Assembly (NCBI GenBank): GCA_013350335.1
Contig: CM023538.1
Coordinates: forward strand, 51,444,769 to 51,508,768
Direction of reading: 5' to 3'
Source: Chimonanthus salicifolius
Taxonomy: Eukaryota; Streptophyta; Magnoliopsida; Laurales; Calycanthaceae
DNA: 64,000 nucleotides
The translations under genes and the position numbers were made by a program. The notes beneath the pieces are model-generated. The model was not told the DNA's origin. It worked only from the letters and a program-made list of their open reading frames with translations, and did no database searches. Position 1 is the stretch's first letter, and the number at the start of each line of letters is the position of its first letter. Shown piece by piece: positions 1-10,428 of the stretch.

Positions 1-2977
1 TATTTCGGACAGATGGCGGCGTTTGCATTCAGCAAGACCGTTCTACTGTGGAGTGTTTGGAGATGATAGACGGTGATTGATCCATTTTTGCACACACAAG
101 TTATGAACGGAATGATTATCATACTCTTTACCACCATCACTTTGAAACATTTTATTAGAAGTAGATGAGTGATTTTCAACAAATGCAAGAATGTTTGAAA
201 ATGAACGAAAACTTTCAATTTATGAAGTATAGGAAAATAAAAATAAAAACGTGTGTAATCATCTGTGAATAAAACATAATATCGAAAGCCAGAAACTGAT
301 AAAACATGAGACATTCATACATCTGAATGAATTAAATAAAAATGTTCAAAAGTACAATGAGAATGAACTGAAATCGGGAGTCGCATAAACTTGCCTAAAA
401 CACAATGACTACAAAATCTAGAACAGAAAAATTGACAAGATGGTCCTAAACATTAATTATTTGCTAATACTTGAAGCACTTTATTAGATGGATGTCAAAG
501 ACGCTGGTGCCAGAGTGACGAAGAGGAGCATGATGCAGCTAAAGCATGGGCTGAGAGAGTGTTGGGCTTTATGGGATAGATGTCTGTTTCACATTAGCCC
601 TGAAACAAAATAGCACCAGTACACAAATCACGAATAACAACGTCCCAAGGGAAGAAAGTAAAACTAACAAAATTATTTTTAGTGAATGGAGCCACAAATA
701 ACAACTTTTTATGCATTTGAGGAACATAAGAAAAACGTAAAGGAACCAGAAGAGAGAGGCAAAGTACCAGTGTGCGCAATGGGAAGAGAGTCACCGTTAC
801 CCAATAAAACGTGATCAGTACCGCCATAGTCAGTCCCACAGTAAAGAGAGTGTGCATCACCGATCATATGATAGGTAGCTACAGTATCGGGATACCAGTT
901 GTGATCAACTAGAGGAGCAATCTGCTTGCTGGTGAAGGTAGATGGAGGATCAGCCTCGAATTGAGACTCTTGGCAGTAGCGCTGATAGTAGTGATTAGCA
1001 TTATGTCCATACTTGGAGCATATCTAACACTAGATGGTGCTAGATGGAGGATTGCCAAGAATGCTGGGAGAGGATGGTGAAAGTCCCCGACTTCAATTGC
1101 CTCGACCGCCTCTACCATTGTTGGATGGGGTTCAGCAATCTGTGTGACCACGACAACCACAAGTAGAGGTCACGCACCCACAAGAAGAGGGAAAGGTAGT
1201 GTGATGCATGCCTGCAGTGCTATCAGATGTGGAACTTTGAACCGAATGAGAGATCTGTTACTCAAAAGTAAAAGAGGTGAGTGCAGAGATCTGTGAACAT
1301 TGGAAGTGGAGGAAAATTGATGATGGCAGTGACAAACATAGAGTTGTTAGAGTCAAGTTCGTGAAGCACCGACATAATAATGACATCATTGGAGACATGC
1401 TGATAAATAGCGACTAAAGCACTAGCAAAGGATTTGGCATGCTGTAAATATTCAAATATGGTCTTTATACTTTTGGAAATAGAGAGCAACTGAGCACAGA
1501 GGTGAGTTGCGTTTGCAAGAGTGTGTTGTGAAAATTTGCACTGGAGACAGTCCCAAAAATTTGCACTGGAGATAGTCCCAAATCTCACGGGAGGTAGAGA
1601 GGCCAACAACTTAGGCTAGCACAGATTTAAAAAGGGTAGCATTGATAATGCCAACTGGGTATGATCCATCTCAACCCAAGTGGTGTAGGTAGGATTTGGG
1701 GTAGGTTTGGATGGGTTATCTCTAGAAAGGTATTGAGGGGGGCAAAGGTGTGTCACATCAATGAAGGGCTAATGTTCTGGGTATGCCAAAGAAAGTAGTT
1801 TGTCTCCGTTAGTTTGACGGAGACGAGGCTTGAAAAGTTGGGGATCGTGAGGGGCGTCATAGAAGAGGATGAGGAGGAAGCCAATGTAGCAGATGCGGGT
1901 GATGGTAGCCAGTGTAGCAGATTCGGGTGACGGTAGCCAATGTAGCAGATTCGGGTGATGGTAATGAGATGGGTGGGTTATTGTAGGAAGAGAATCTGTA
2001 AAAGGACTGTGGGCTGCTTGTCTGGGACAGAAAGGAGTTCAAGAGATGAAAGAATTCTGTAAAAGAAAGAGGGTACTGTGTAACCGTCAAGTACTATGGG
2101 CAACAGATCTGGTTTTTAGATCTGTCTTTGAAGACGACACACGCAGCAATAAGAAGTGGTGTTTTGGGCACTGCTAAAGAAGTTGGCGACGAAGAAGGGG
2201 GTGTGGTGGGGAAGCATTGCGATGAGACACTTGGTAGAATCGAGGAAAGACGTCGTGAAATAGGACGGATGCGCTGCGACTAGAGAAAAGGAGCGTTGCA
2301 GGAGATGTTGTCCGCAACGGACCAGAGAAGAGAGGGCGTGGGCGTGGATCGCTGGAGAAGATGATGTCCAGAATTGTAGACGGCGAGCCTGAGCTTGGGG
2401 CAGCCCAAGAGGGTGGTTGTCACGGAGATCAAGACGAGCATGGAAAACGGATGGAGATGTGAAGAAATCTGATGGGAAACGCCAGAGTAGAGGGTGGAAG
2501 AAGGTTGTCACGCTGCAGCGCCAAGCAAGAAACAGAATCCAGATCTAGTCTGGGACCGCGATGCGGCAGAAAGAGGATCTCGGGCGAAACTAAGCGAGGA
2601 CCAAGATCAGTCAGCGAACGACGTTGGGAGACTGCATGGTCGACGAGTAAGGAAGGAGGAGGGACTGCCAAAGAACAGAACAACAGCGTGGAACAACAAA
2701 TCTGGGTTGGAAAACCAGATCTACAACAGCAACGACGAACGTGGAAGGTCGCTAGCATAGAGCGCCTAATTAGAGATGAAGACAACTGTCGATGAATGAG
2801 GAAGGTAACACGACAACGACCAAAAGGAAGAAAAGATGGAAAGAGAGAAGTTCGTTCACTGTGCCGGTACGGTCCTGCGATGTTGGTGGGAAAGGATTGA
2901 AGTGCAGGGATAAGACGAGAGGAGAAATTTTGAGAAACGCTAAGAGATCTAAAAAGCCCAGATTTGGCTCGATACCA
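1..2977 (-). mobile_element. Degenerate Ty1/copia retrotransposon (gag to integrase)
   Basis: Read on the minus strand, this holds copia modules in order gag - zinc knuckle - protease - gag-pre-integrase - integrase, all broken by stops and frameshifts. A primer-binding site TGGTATCGAGCC lies at 2966-2977. A zinc-knuckle-like stretch (ICSKYGHNANHYY) is near 990-1030. A protease-like start DTVATYH lies near 880 in place of the usual D-S/T-G-A. A pre-integrase motif matching WHxRLGHPSxxxL is near 478-540. Integrase remains at 1-300 include KMFQSDGGKEY and a P-N-T-P-Q-stop-N-G-L-A-E version of the conserved PQQNGxAERKHR. RT and RNase H would lie left of the window. The clade is not assigned. Copia identity is seen in the motifs; loss of function follows from the stops. 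Confidence 0.88.
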
Positions 2978-3018
2978 TGAAGGCTTTGGCAAAACTGCTC
3001 ACAAGCCTCACTTATTAT

Positions 3019-3090
<72 letters not shown>

Positions 3091-3120
3091 TAGATAGAGT
3101 ACAAGTACCTTCAAAAAGGA
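2978..3120 (-). mobile_element. Probable 5' LTR edge of the copia element with (TA)n run
   Basis: The sequence next to the primer-binding site on the minus strand ends in CA, as an LTR end should. A long TA microsatellite (about 3023-3088) sits inside it. The outer end of the LTR could not be located, because no second LTR copy is in the window. Confidence 0.45.
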
Positions 3121-4240
3121 AAGGAAAGAATCAATTACAATCTCTTAATTAAAATGACAACAAGTATCGCAATAGAAAGTTAACCCTATTCTCCAATAGT
3201 GTAAAGTGGTGATTGTCAAGAATTTATAATTTATTGCATGTTTTAATGGCTTAAAATTTAATGTTAAATAATATTGATAATATTGATTTTATATAGTTGT
3301 AATCACAATTTTCTGTGTCACATGCCCCAGATGTCCCTTGGATCCCTTGCCATACATCATATGCTATTGTGTTTTATTTTAAAATTTGATATTATTTCCA
3401 CCCTTATTACATATCCTATATTTTGGACTGTATATGTTATTCTTGTTGAGACTTTAACTATAAAAGTCGGCTGTAATGATCACTTATACTTGTGGGGCAA
3501 CCTGGCATGAGATCTTACACTGGATGGAGTGGATGCAGAGAAAAAGAAAAATTTGCCAAAGTATGAAATATCAATGGAAATATTTTGGATTCAGGAAGAC
3601 AAGATGCAAAATATTGAGAATTAAAGATTTTTTTTTTTAAGAAAATGAGCCCATTAAAGGCCCACTATTTTGAATCTTCCCAAATTTTAAATTTTAGAGT
3701 GAAAATTGACAAGCACCTTCACCCAATTAATGTGGATCCTATTGAAAGATCCTTCTAAAGGAATCTAAACTCACTAATACAATGGTATGTTCTCTGAGTA
3801 CGAGGGCATTGGATAAAATTCTAGAAGCACGAAACCCCCTGCAAGTAAAAAACATCGAGTAATTACGAGACTGGAACCTGGGATACAATTGCACGGATTA
3901 AATATTATATAGGGACTTCGGCTTGTGCAATTAAAAAAAGGCAAAACTCAATAGTGTAAAATGCTGGATCCACAATTAATAGAGCTCGATGTCTGACATG
4001 CCTAGTCCAAAGTCCACCTGTTGCCGACTATTAGGATGGCAAAGTCCTTAAAGTCCAATAGCCCAAAGTACTAGGCCCACTATATTAGGGCTTATTGAGT
4101 CAAGGTCCAGCCCAAACTTGGTCCATTTTCATCCTTAGACTGAGCTGTGTTGGATCTGAACATTGTTTTAAGACTACACACAAAAACCATTGACTAACTT
4201 TCTCATCAATTTCTCAAAATTTAGAATGCTCATCACTCTT
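3121..4240. other. Intergenic, no gene seen
   Basis: AT-rich DNA without a convincing ORF or repeat boundary. No trace of the missing 5' exons of the downstream SABATH gene was recognised here. Confidence 0.6.
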
Positions 4241-5599
4241 CAGGTTCCTCTGGCAATCTTCGACGAGAACGGCCGATCATTGAATAAGGGAAAGATGTGT
4301 GTATCTGAATCAAGCCCTGCTGTAGTAGCAAAAGCCTACCTGATGCAATTCCAAGAGGACTTTCTACTGTTCTTGAAATCAAGATCAGAAGAGTTGATAG
4401 TTGGGGGTCGTATGGTATTGATATTGCTTGGAAGGAGGACTGGGAATCACAAGGAAAGAGGACATGCTACCTACTGGGAACTATTGGCCCAAGCCTTTGC
4501 TTGCATGGTTTCGTCGGTTCGTTCTTTTCTTATTTCTTTATATTCTTTTTTAAATATCATCATCATTGTTGTCATCATGACCATAATGCATATAAGACAT
4601 TCACAGGACCCAAACCTACAACTTGGTGTGCAACTTAGGCGGGCTTAACCCGAGTCCACATGGGAAAACCCAAAAAAATCAGGTTGGGTCAACCAGGGCT
4701 CAGGTCAGGCTAATTCAGGCCCGAATCAGATTCGAGTTGGGTCTGGGCATAGTATATTAAACTCTAGTTTGGTCCAAATTCTGAAAGCCCAAAATTTACC
4801 TACATTTTGTAAAGTATAAGTTTCTTTAATTGATATTGTAGATAGATTTATAACTTGAATTCTACAAAATCTACCGACGAAATTCCATTTTAAACTCAAA
4901 GAAGCCCGAGCCCAGATAAGCCCATATACACATTTTGGCTCGCAATCAAGTTCTGGTCCTACATATACAATTCCGGTCGGACTTGATTTTTAGTATTTTG
5001 TAATTACCCGGATTCGAGCTCACATTTGGGGCCTTTAATTGTAGATCAGGATTGGCTCAGACAAGCTCAAATCCAGCCTGATCTGTCCAAGTTAAATTTT
5101 CATCAGCCCATTAAAGGCTTGATATGTCGGTTCGGGCTAAGATTTTGAACTCAGAGTGAGCCTTTGATGATGATGACGACGACAAATTATGTATCATATC
5201 ATTTATAAAATTCGTAAGTTTATTTTTTATTTTTTCTTACTTTTAAGTTGTCCAAGTAAATTGTGTTTGTGGCAGGGAGAGGTAGAACAAGAGAAGGTAG
5301 ACACATACAATGTTCATTTCTATGCTCCATCCGTTGAAGAAATGAAAAGTGTAGTGAAGATGGAAGGGTCTTTTAGGGTAGATTGCATTGAGATGTTTGA
5401 AATTGGAAATGGTGGAAGAAATGGAAGGGCGATGGCAACGGCCATTAGGTCTATACAAGAATCTATGATCCTCCACCACTTTGGACAAGGAATTATTGAC
5501 AGTTTATTTGAACACTATGCACAAATTCTTGATCTAGAAATGGCTAAACAGGAGATTAAAGTGCCCAATTTGCTTCTTGTTCTAAGAAAATTGAAGTGA
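4241..5599 (+). pseudogene. 5'-truncated SABATH carboxyl methyltransferase (SAMT/BSMT-like)
   Basis: Two exons encode the C-terminal half of a SABATH methyltransferase, the family that methylates carboxyl groups of salicylic, benzoic, jasmonic acid and related compounds using S-adenosylmethionine. Exon 1 (4241-4516) starts inside the conserved QVP stretch and shows GRSLNKGKMCVSES, AYLMQFQEDF and GGRMVLILLGRR. It ends at a GT donor in phase 0. Exon 2 (5276-5599) starts after TTTGTGGCAG and has EQEKVDTYNVHFYAPS and QESMILHHFGQGIIDSLFEHY, then a stop. About 200 residues remain against a usual 350-380. The N-terminal exons with the SAM-binding motif and much of the substrate pocket are absent upstream, so this copy cannot make a normal enzyme. 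The remaining frame is clean and the splice sites are intact, so the truncation looks recent. The substrate of the parent gene is unknown. Confidence 0.9.
4640..5165. repeat. Intron insertion with repeated GGGCTCGGG/GCCCGAGCC-like phrases
   Basis: Within the SABATH intron there are scattered inverted and direct copies of short phrases such as TCAGGCCCGAATC, GAAGCCCGAGCCC and GATTCGAGCTC. This looks like a short DNA element, but its ends and TSD are not clear. Confidence 0.3.
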
Positions 5600-6260
5600 T
5601 TGATATTGTGATTCTCATTTGTTGAGTGTGCTGTATAATAATCAAATGTCAATTACATCGTCGCCGTTTAAGTTTTTTTATCTTATCAATTTGGAGTTGG
5701 TTTTTATATTTGGGATATAGTAAATTATTGTCATGGACCGACTGTCTAAACTGACACTCATAACCAAATGTCAATTTACGAATAGATAATATCAAACACA
5801 ATATTTTCTCTCTAAGTTAAATCAGGTCAAGCCTTTGGTTTTAGTTCTGTTTTTTGTTTGGCAAATAACATTCATTAAATGAGATATCTAAATTTATTTA
5901 TGTGCTTCTTATTCTATTCTTAATGAATTCATTTTTATCTTGTCCATAATTTTTATTTCATTTTTTCTTGCTAATAGAAGTTCTATTTTAGTTTATGAAA
6001 TAAATTTTGTTGTATAAATAGTTACTTCACTATTTACTTTCTTTTATAATTCATAGTTCATAATCTTTCATTTTTCATTATTTTTTAGATATCTACTTTG
6101 TTTTTCTCATAAATGTTCCTTATCTAGTTAGTAGGAAACGATGTTAGAAAGACAAAAGAAGTTATATAAAGCAGGGAAAAAAATCTCAGTATCGGCCGAG
6201 AAATTTCTCTCCTATTTTTTTTTTTTAATTAAAATCCACCGATATAACAAATATCAGACG

Positions 6261-6324
<64 letters not shown>

Positions 6325-6902
6325 CGATACGATACGTATCATTCGATATTTAAACTCAAATCCTATAGCTTTAGTTTGAGTCGAACCTTATCAACCCGAT
6401 TTGATAGGCAATGAGATAGAAATTTCTTTGCTCTTTCCCCAATTTAACATGGGACTCACCCTTATTTTTCCAAGCAATGCAATCGTATGGGTTGTTTGGG
6501 TACCATAAAATCCGATGCACCATTATAAATTTGTTGACAATGACTTTAGTCTTTTGCACATTTTTTATCGGGTGTTGAAGGTTTTTTAGAGTATCAAATT
6601 AATTTTCAAAGCATGTGCAAGCCTCTCTATTCAAACACTTGGTAATTCTACTGAAAGTGGTCATTTGGAATGGAGACCACCTCGTGTCAAGAGGGTTAAA
6701 CACTTAAAGTGGGTCATTTATATTTTAAGAGAATGAATTAGATCTTGGAATCAATTGTATATTTTATTTAATTCAAACCATTCGTCGTTCGCTTTGCTCC
6801 TTAAATAAGCTTTGAGATGAAAGAAATGAAACTCAATTTTGAGAGTGATTTAATGAGCAAACTAGGTGTTTTATGAGAACGAATGAGAGATCTTGATTTC
6901 AA
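5600..6902. other. Intergenic, AT-rich, no gene
   Basis: Follows the SABATH stop codon. It contains the CGATAT-rich repeat at 6185-6365 (listed separately) and otherwise nothing that could be supported as a gene. Confidence 0.6.
6185..6365. repeat. CGATAT-rich short repeat with (TA)n core
   Basis: Phrases TATCGGCCGAGAAATTT, CACCGATATAAC and ATCGGTCGATACGATACG flank a TA microsatellite (about 6262-6320). A related block lies at 32680-32815. The arrangement suggests a short DNA transposon (MITE) family; the ends are not defined. Confidence 0.4.
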
Positions 6903-6916
6903 AATAGTGATCTCCA
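6903..6916 (+). repeat. Left target-site duplication of SINE
   Basis: The 14 bases AATAGTGATCTCCA recur at 7087-7100 as AATAGTGAACTCCA with one mismatch, flanking the SINE. Confidence 0.85.
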
Positions 6917-7086
6917 ATCTATATGGGTGTAACTCAACTAGTTATCTCCCACCTCAGAAAGCGGGAGGTTATGGATTCGATTTCCTATGGCCTAATTTTA
7001 GGGTGTCATAAGGGTAGTTTGCTCACACGTGGAGATTTTAGTAGGAATCTGTTTGAGTTTCCCACACGTAAATCCAAAAATAAATA
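6917..7086 (+). mobile_element. tRNA-derived SINE, full length
   Basis: A 170-bp insertion with a 14-bp target-site duplication (one mismatch). The 5' part has a degenerate tRNA promoter: an A-box-like TGTAACTCAACTAGTT and a B-box-like GGATTCGATTTCC at 6973-6985. The 3' end is A-rich (AAAAATAAATAA). Its body resembles the minus-strand copy at 33847-34012, including the phrases GGGAGGTT and GTTTGAGTTTCCCACA. It has no coding capacity; mobilisation would depend on LINE reverse transcriptase. Confidence 0.85.
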
Positions 7087-7100
7087 AATAGTGAACTCCA

Positions 7101-7804
7101 TTAAACCACACTAAAAATCATTATTACTACCCCTCAATTAGACTGTAAGTTGAAACAATTGAAATTGGACTTAAAAACAACTAAATGAGCTGTACCATCC
7201 TATGTAGAAAGTGGATTAAACTAGGTCATCTTATTTTATTGAGAATGAATAAGATCTTGCGCTTGATTAATAAACTTTTATAACTTATAGCTCACAAGAG
7301 TTTATCCTACAATATAGTTTTAAATTAAAGGTGAAAATTTTGATTCGCTGATACCGGCAGCCGTTACACCATCGGCGAACTGCACCTTATTAGTGACTCT
7401 CTCTTCCATTTCTTATTTATTTTTTCAAAAAATTATGAATTTTTTTATAGAAAATTCAGAATATCATGGGCTTCATTTCTACGTAGTTGTATCCTTATTT
7501 AACAGAAATTTCGATATCCAAATAGAGTTTCTAAGTTACAAAATTGAGATTTTCAAATATTATGAAAAATGTAGAAAAATTCCCAAAGATTCCAGAAAAA
7601 TGGAAAAAAAAAATTCTAATAATTTTTTGCTAAGTTGTTGATATGGTAATTATTACGAAATGACCATATTGTAAAAAACTTAGTTGCATTGAAAATTGAA
7701 TTGGCTAGAAATTAAAATGATCTTGTAAAATGAATTGCATGTAATATTCAAAGAACATTTTGGTAATAGGGCAATTTATTACCTCAGTCTTGGGTCTTCT
7801 ATGA
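7101..7804. other. Intergenic, no gene
   Basis: AT-rich; the short ORF at 7393-7641 has no recognisable domain and biased composition, and is not called. Confidence 0.55.
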
Positions 7805-8106
7805 AGATGAGAAGGGTGCCTAAGTATTATATGGAGTTATTGGTTTTTTTAATTAATCGATATGAGACTTTTTGTCACTTTACACCTACCCTCGCGTGCA
7901 GTTGGACCCTATGGCTGCAAGTGAAAACTTCAGACCCGCTCTTACGCGGAACCTGCTTCGATAAATGTTAGAAAACTATGACTTGATAAAATTCTTGAGG
8001 TAGAATTCACATTCAAAAGTTGGACGTTGAGAGAAGGGTACCTCAAATATTATATGGAGTCGTTGGTTTCTCGAATCAACGATGTGTGATTTTTTGTCAC
8101 TTGACA
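7805..8106 (+). repeat. Pair of ~80-bp direct repeats, TRIM-like
   Basis: Two similar segments, 7805-7880 and 8024-8106, share GAGAAGGGTxCCT, TATTATATGGAGT, TTGGTTT and TTTTTGTCACTT. They are spaced about 220 bp apart. The layout resembles the two LTRs of a miniature LTR element, but no primer-binding site or TSD could be shown. Confidence 0.45.
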
Positions 8107-8111
8107 GTTAA

Positions 8112-8715
8112 GTACTTCATTCGTAATGGGAACTGGTATCTCCCAACTGCTACTTCGAATGCTTTGATGGATATCTGGGAAATGATTAGAAAAATTAAGT
8201 TGCTGGTGATGGACACTGACATTAATGAGGTTGTGTGGAATGTTGATACCAATAGTGTATTCTCCATTGCCTCTTTTATTAATACCTCCTATTCCCAATG
8301 GCCTGATCCTGACTGGGTTAATTTCATTTGGTTCAAGGGGAACATTTACAAACACTCTGTTCTGTGCTGGTTCCTGTTCAACAATGGTTTGAAGACAACT
8401 GACTTGCTAAATCACCTGGGAATTAGTTGCAACCATATATGTGCTCTCTGTTCTTTGGATCTTGGATCTAATGCTCATCTTCTTAGATGCAGGTCTATTG
8501 CTGGTATCTGGAGGCTTATATCACTAAAATTCAACTGCTCCTATCACAAATGGTGGGATCCTTAGCCAGATTAAGCAACTCATCTTAACTAGAGTTGATC
8601 CTCTTCAAACTCTTGCTTCAAAACTCAGTCTCTCTGCTTTGATTTGGTATGCTTGGAAAAAGAGAAACCAGAGAATTTTCAGCAACACTATCAGATCGCA
8701 TATACAAATTGCTTA
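8112..8715 (+). mobile_element. LINE (L1-type) 3' ORF2 fragment, zf-RVT region
   Basis: An open frame reads through the plant LINE zinc-binding RT-associated region: WEMIRKIKLL, SVFSIASFINTSYSQWPDPDW, VLCWFLFNNGLKTTDLL, then CALCSLDLGSNAHLLRC and IWRLISLKF. It closely parallels the LINE at 29540-31132 (FIRxxxNW..P and MxDIW phrases), so both belong to one subfamily. The 5' part with endonuclease and RT core is missing. It is interrupted at about 8716 by another insertion. Confidence 0.85.
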
Positions 8716-9188
8716 AGAGCAAGGCCGGCCTAACCATAAGGCAAGTTAGAACAGCACCTTGGGCATCGTTTAAAAAATGCCCACTCGACATTAAGTTCCG
8801 AAAACCCTAGAAAAAAAAATTCCCGAGTTGAGAATCTCTATTCCATCTTTGATCTCAATGTTCTCTCTCGTATGGCTTGCTGAGTTGCTCCTCTTTAAGT
8901 TAAAATTGAATATAAAAATACTTGTGTCATATGTTATTATTGTTTTTAAATTATTCTATTTTTTTATTTTACCCTTACACAATCATTTACATTATAAGGG
9001 TTTTTAATTTATTGTATATTATGATGCATCTCAAAATGTAAGAAAAGTAGATTTTAGATAAATTCTTTTTATTATATATAATTAAAATTTTAATTAAATA
9101 TTATTTATAATAATATGTTAAATACTACGAAGATCTCATTTAGATTTTTTAATTTAACCTTAACTTGTGTCAAGCAATTCCTGCTCAA
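8716..9188. mobile_element. Insertion inside the LINE, possibly a hAT-like DNA element remnant
   Basis: The segment begins with CAAGGCCGGCC, resembling hAT-type termini of the CAGGGCCGGCC kind. It is flanked by GCTTAAGAG on the left and GCTCAAGAG on the right, a plausible 9-bp duplication with one mismatch. LINE 3'-UTR-like sequence resumes after it. No matching right terminal inverted repeat is evident. Confidence 0.35.
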
Positions 9189-9481
9189 GAGATTGCATCT
9201 GTTGTTTGGGATCTTCCACCTCACAAACATGTACCACCAAAACCGCTAGACCATACATACCACTAGCACTAATTTCTCTAACACCTTGTTGATTGACTTC
9301 TCCTGCATCAACAACAGACGGTGCATTGGGATATGGACATCTTTTATCTCTTCTTGTTTTCTTTTATTTTCTTTTTTGGATTATGGCCCAATTTGTTTCT
9401 TTTTCGCTTTTCATTTGTAATTTTTTGGCATCCATCCCTTTCTTGAATGAATCAAATAGCAATCATTCAATTTTTTTTTAA
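9189..9481 (+). mobile_element. LINE 3' UTR remnant
   Basis: T-rich 3'-UTR-like sequence with GTAATTTTTTGGC and TTGAATGAATCAAAT phrases typical of plant LINE tails. It continues the fragment at 8112-8715 after the insertion. Confidence 0.5.
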
Positions 9482-10090
9482 ATGAATATGTGAAAATAAT
9501 TACAATTCAAGAATAAAATAAAAAAATGAATAATAAATGAAACCAATGAATAAGATAAAAAATGAATAATAAATGAAACCAATGAATTGATATAATAAAA
9601 ACAATTAAAAATAAATAATGAGATATATTACAATGAATACCAAATGAAAGAATGAATCTTTAAAAGGTGTATTTGTCTAGGCGTACACGTATAGGATGTG
9701 TCTATCTTCTAAACTGTTTGAGTGCGTCGAAATTGCGTATACTGGGTATGTCAAGTCCATCTTGAAAGAATAAGATGAGAAATAATGATTAGTATCAAAT
9801 TATGAATTGAGTTAATTAAAGCGAAAATATCAATGCTTAATACGTTAAATTAGTGAAATGGAAGGACAAATGCTAAGGTGGATTAGATCTTAATGGGTGA
9901 GGAAATGCTTATATGAGGCCGAGAGTGACATGTGATTGTCGGGGCACTGCAGGAATTCCGATGATTTGGAACATTCCTTTGAATAAAGTACAATGATAAG
10001 TTCATAACAATTAAAGAATAGATAATTGAAGTAGTAAAATAAAAAAAGGAAATCGTTACAATCACTCACAAAATTGGACTCAGGAGAGGA
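9482..10090. other. Intergenic, no gene
   Basis: AT-rich with a short duplicated phrase (AATAATAAATGAAACCAATG, twice near 9521-9590). No gene recognised. This was contiguous with 13268 onward before the LTR element inserted. Confidence 0.55.
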
Positions 10091-10095
10091 GAAAC
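10091..10095. repeat. TSD GAAAC (left)
   Basis: GAAAC immediately precedes the 5' LTR and recurs at 13263-13267 right after the 3' LTR. Confidence 0.95.
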
Positions 10096-10290
10096 TGTTG
10101 AAATATATTTAGATTATCCTAATTATAATGTAATTAGGATTCTAGTTTGGGTTTACCTCTAATTAAGAGATGTATTTGATTTATAATTAGTTAAGTATTT
10201 GAGTCTGATTATGATAGCCCTAGGGTCGGCTAGAGGCAATATATACATGTAATAGTTTAGATATTCAATACAACTTTCTCTTTTCTAACA
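10096..10290 (+). repeat. 5' LTR (195 bp)
   Basis: Matches 13068-13262 with a single A/G difference in the AAGAGATGT / AAGAGGTGT phrase. It contains a TATA-like GGCAATATATACATG segment near its 3' end, a candidate promoter. Confidence 0.95.
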
Positions 10291-10302
10291 TGGTGTCAGA
10301 GC
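10291..10302 (+). promoter_or_regulatory. Primer-binding site, initiator tRNA-Met type
   Basis: TGGTGTCAGAGC directly abuts the 5' LTR; it differs by one base from the common plant copia site TGGTATCAGAGC. Confidence 0.85.
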
Positions 10303-10428
10303 AGTTACGATCCTAGTTTGAGGGTTGATTTCTGGGTTCCTCTTCTCTCCCTCTGCCGAACGAATCTTGGTGGCAGAGGGAGGACGTTATGCACTTGCCA
10401 TCACCGTTCTGTCTCATTCCCGACGGAC

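Noticed and set aside
6917..7086. tRNA-like A and B boxes
   Set aside because: No cloverleaf; TSD and A-rich tail show a SINE, not a tRNA gene.
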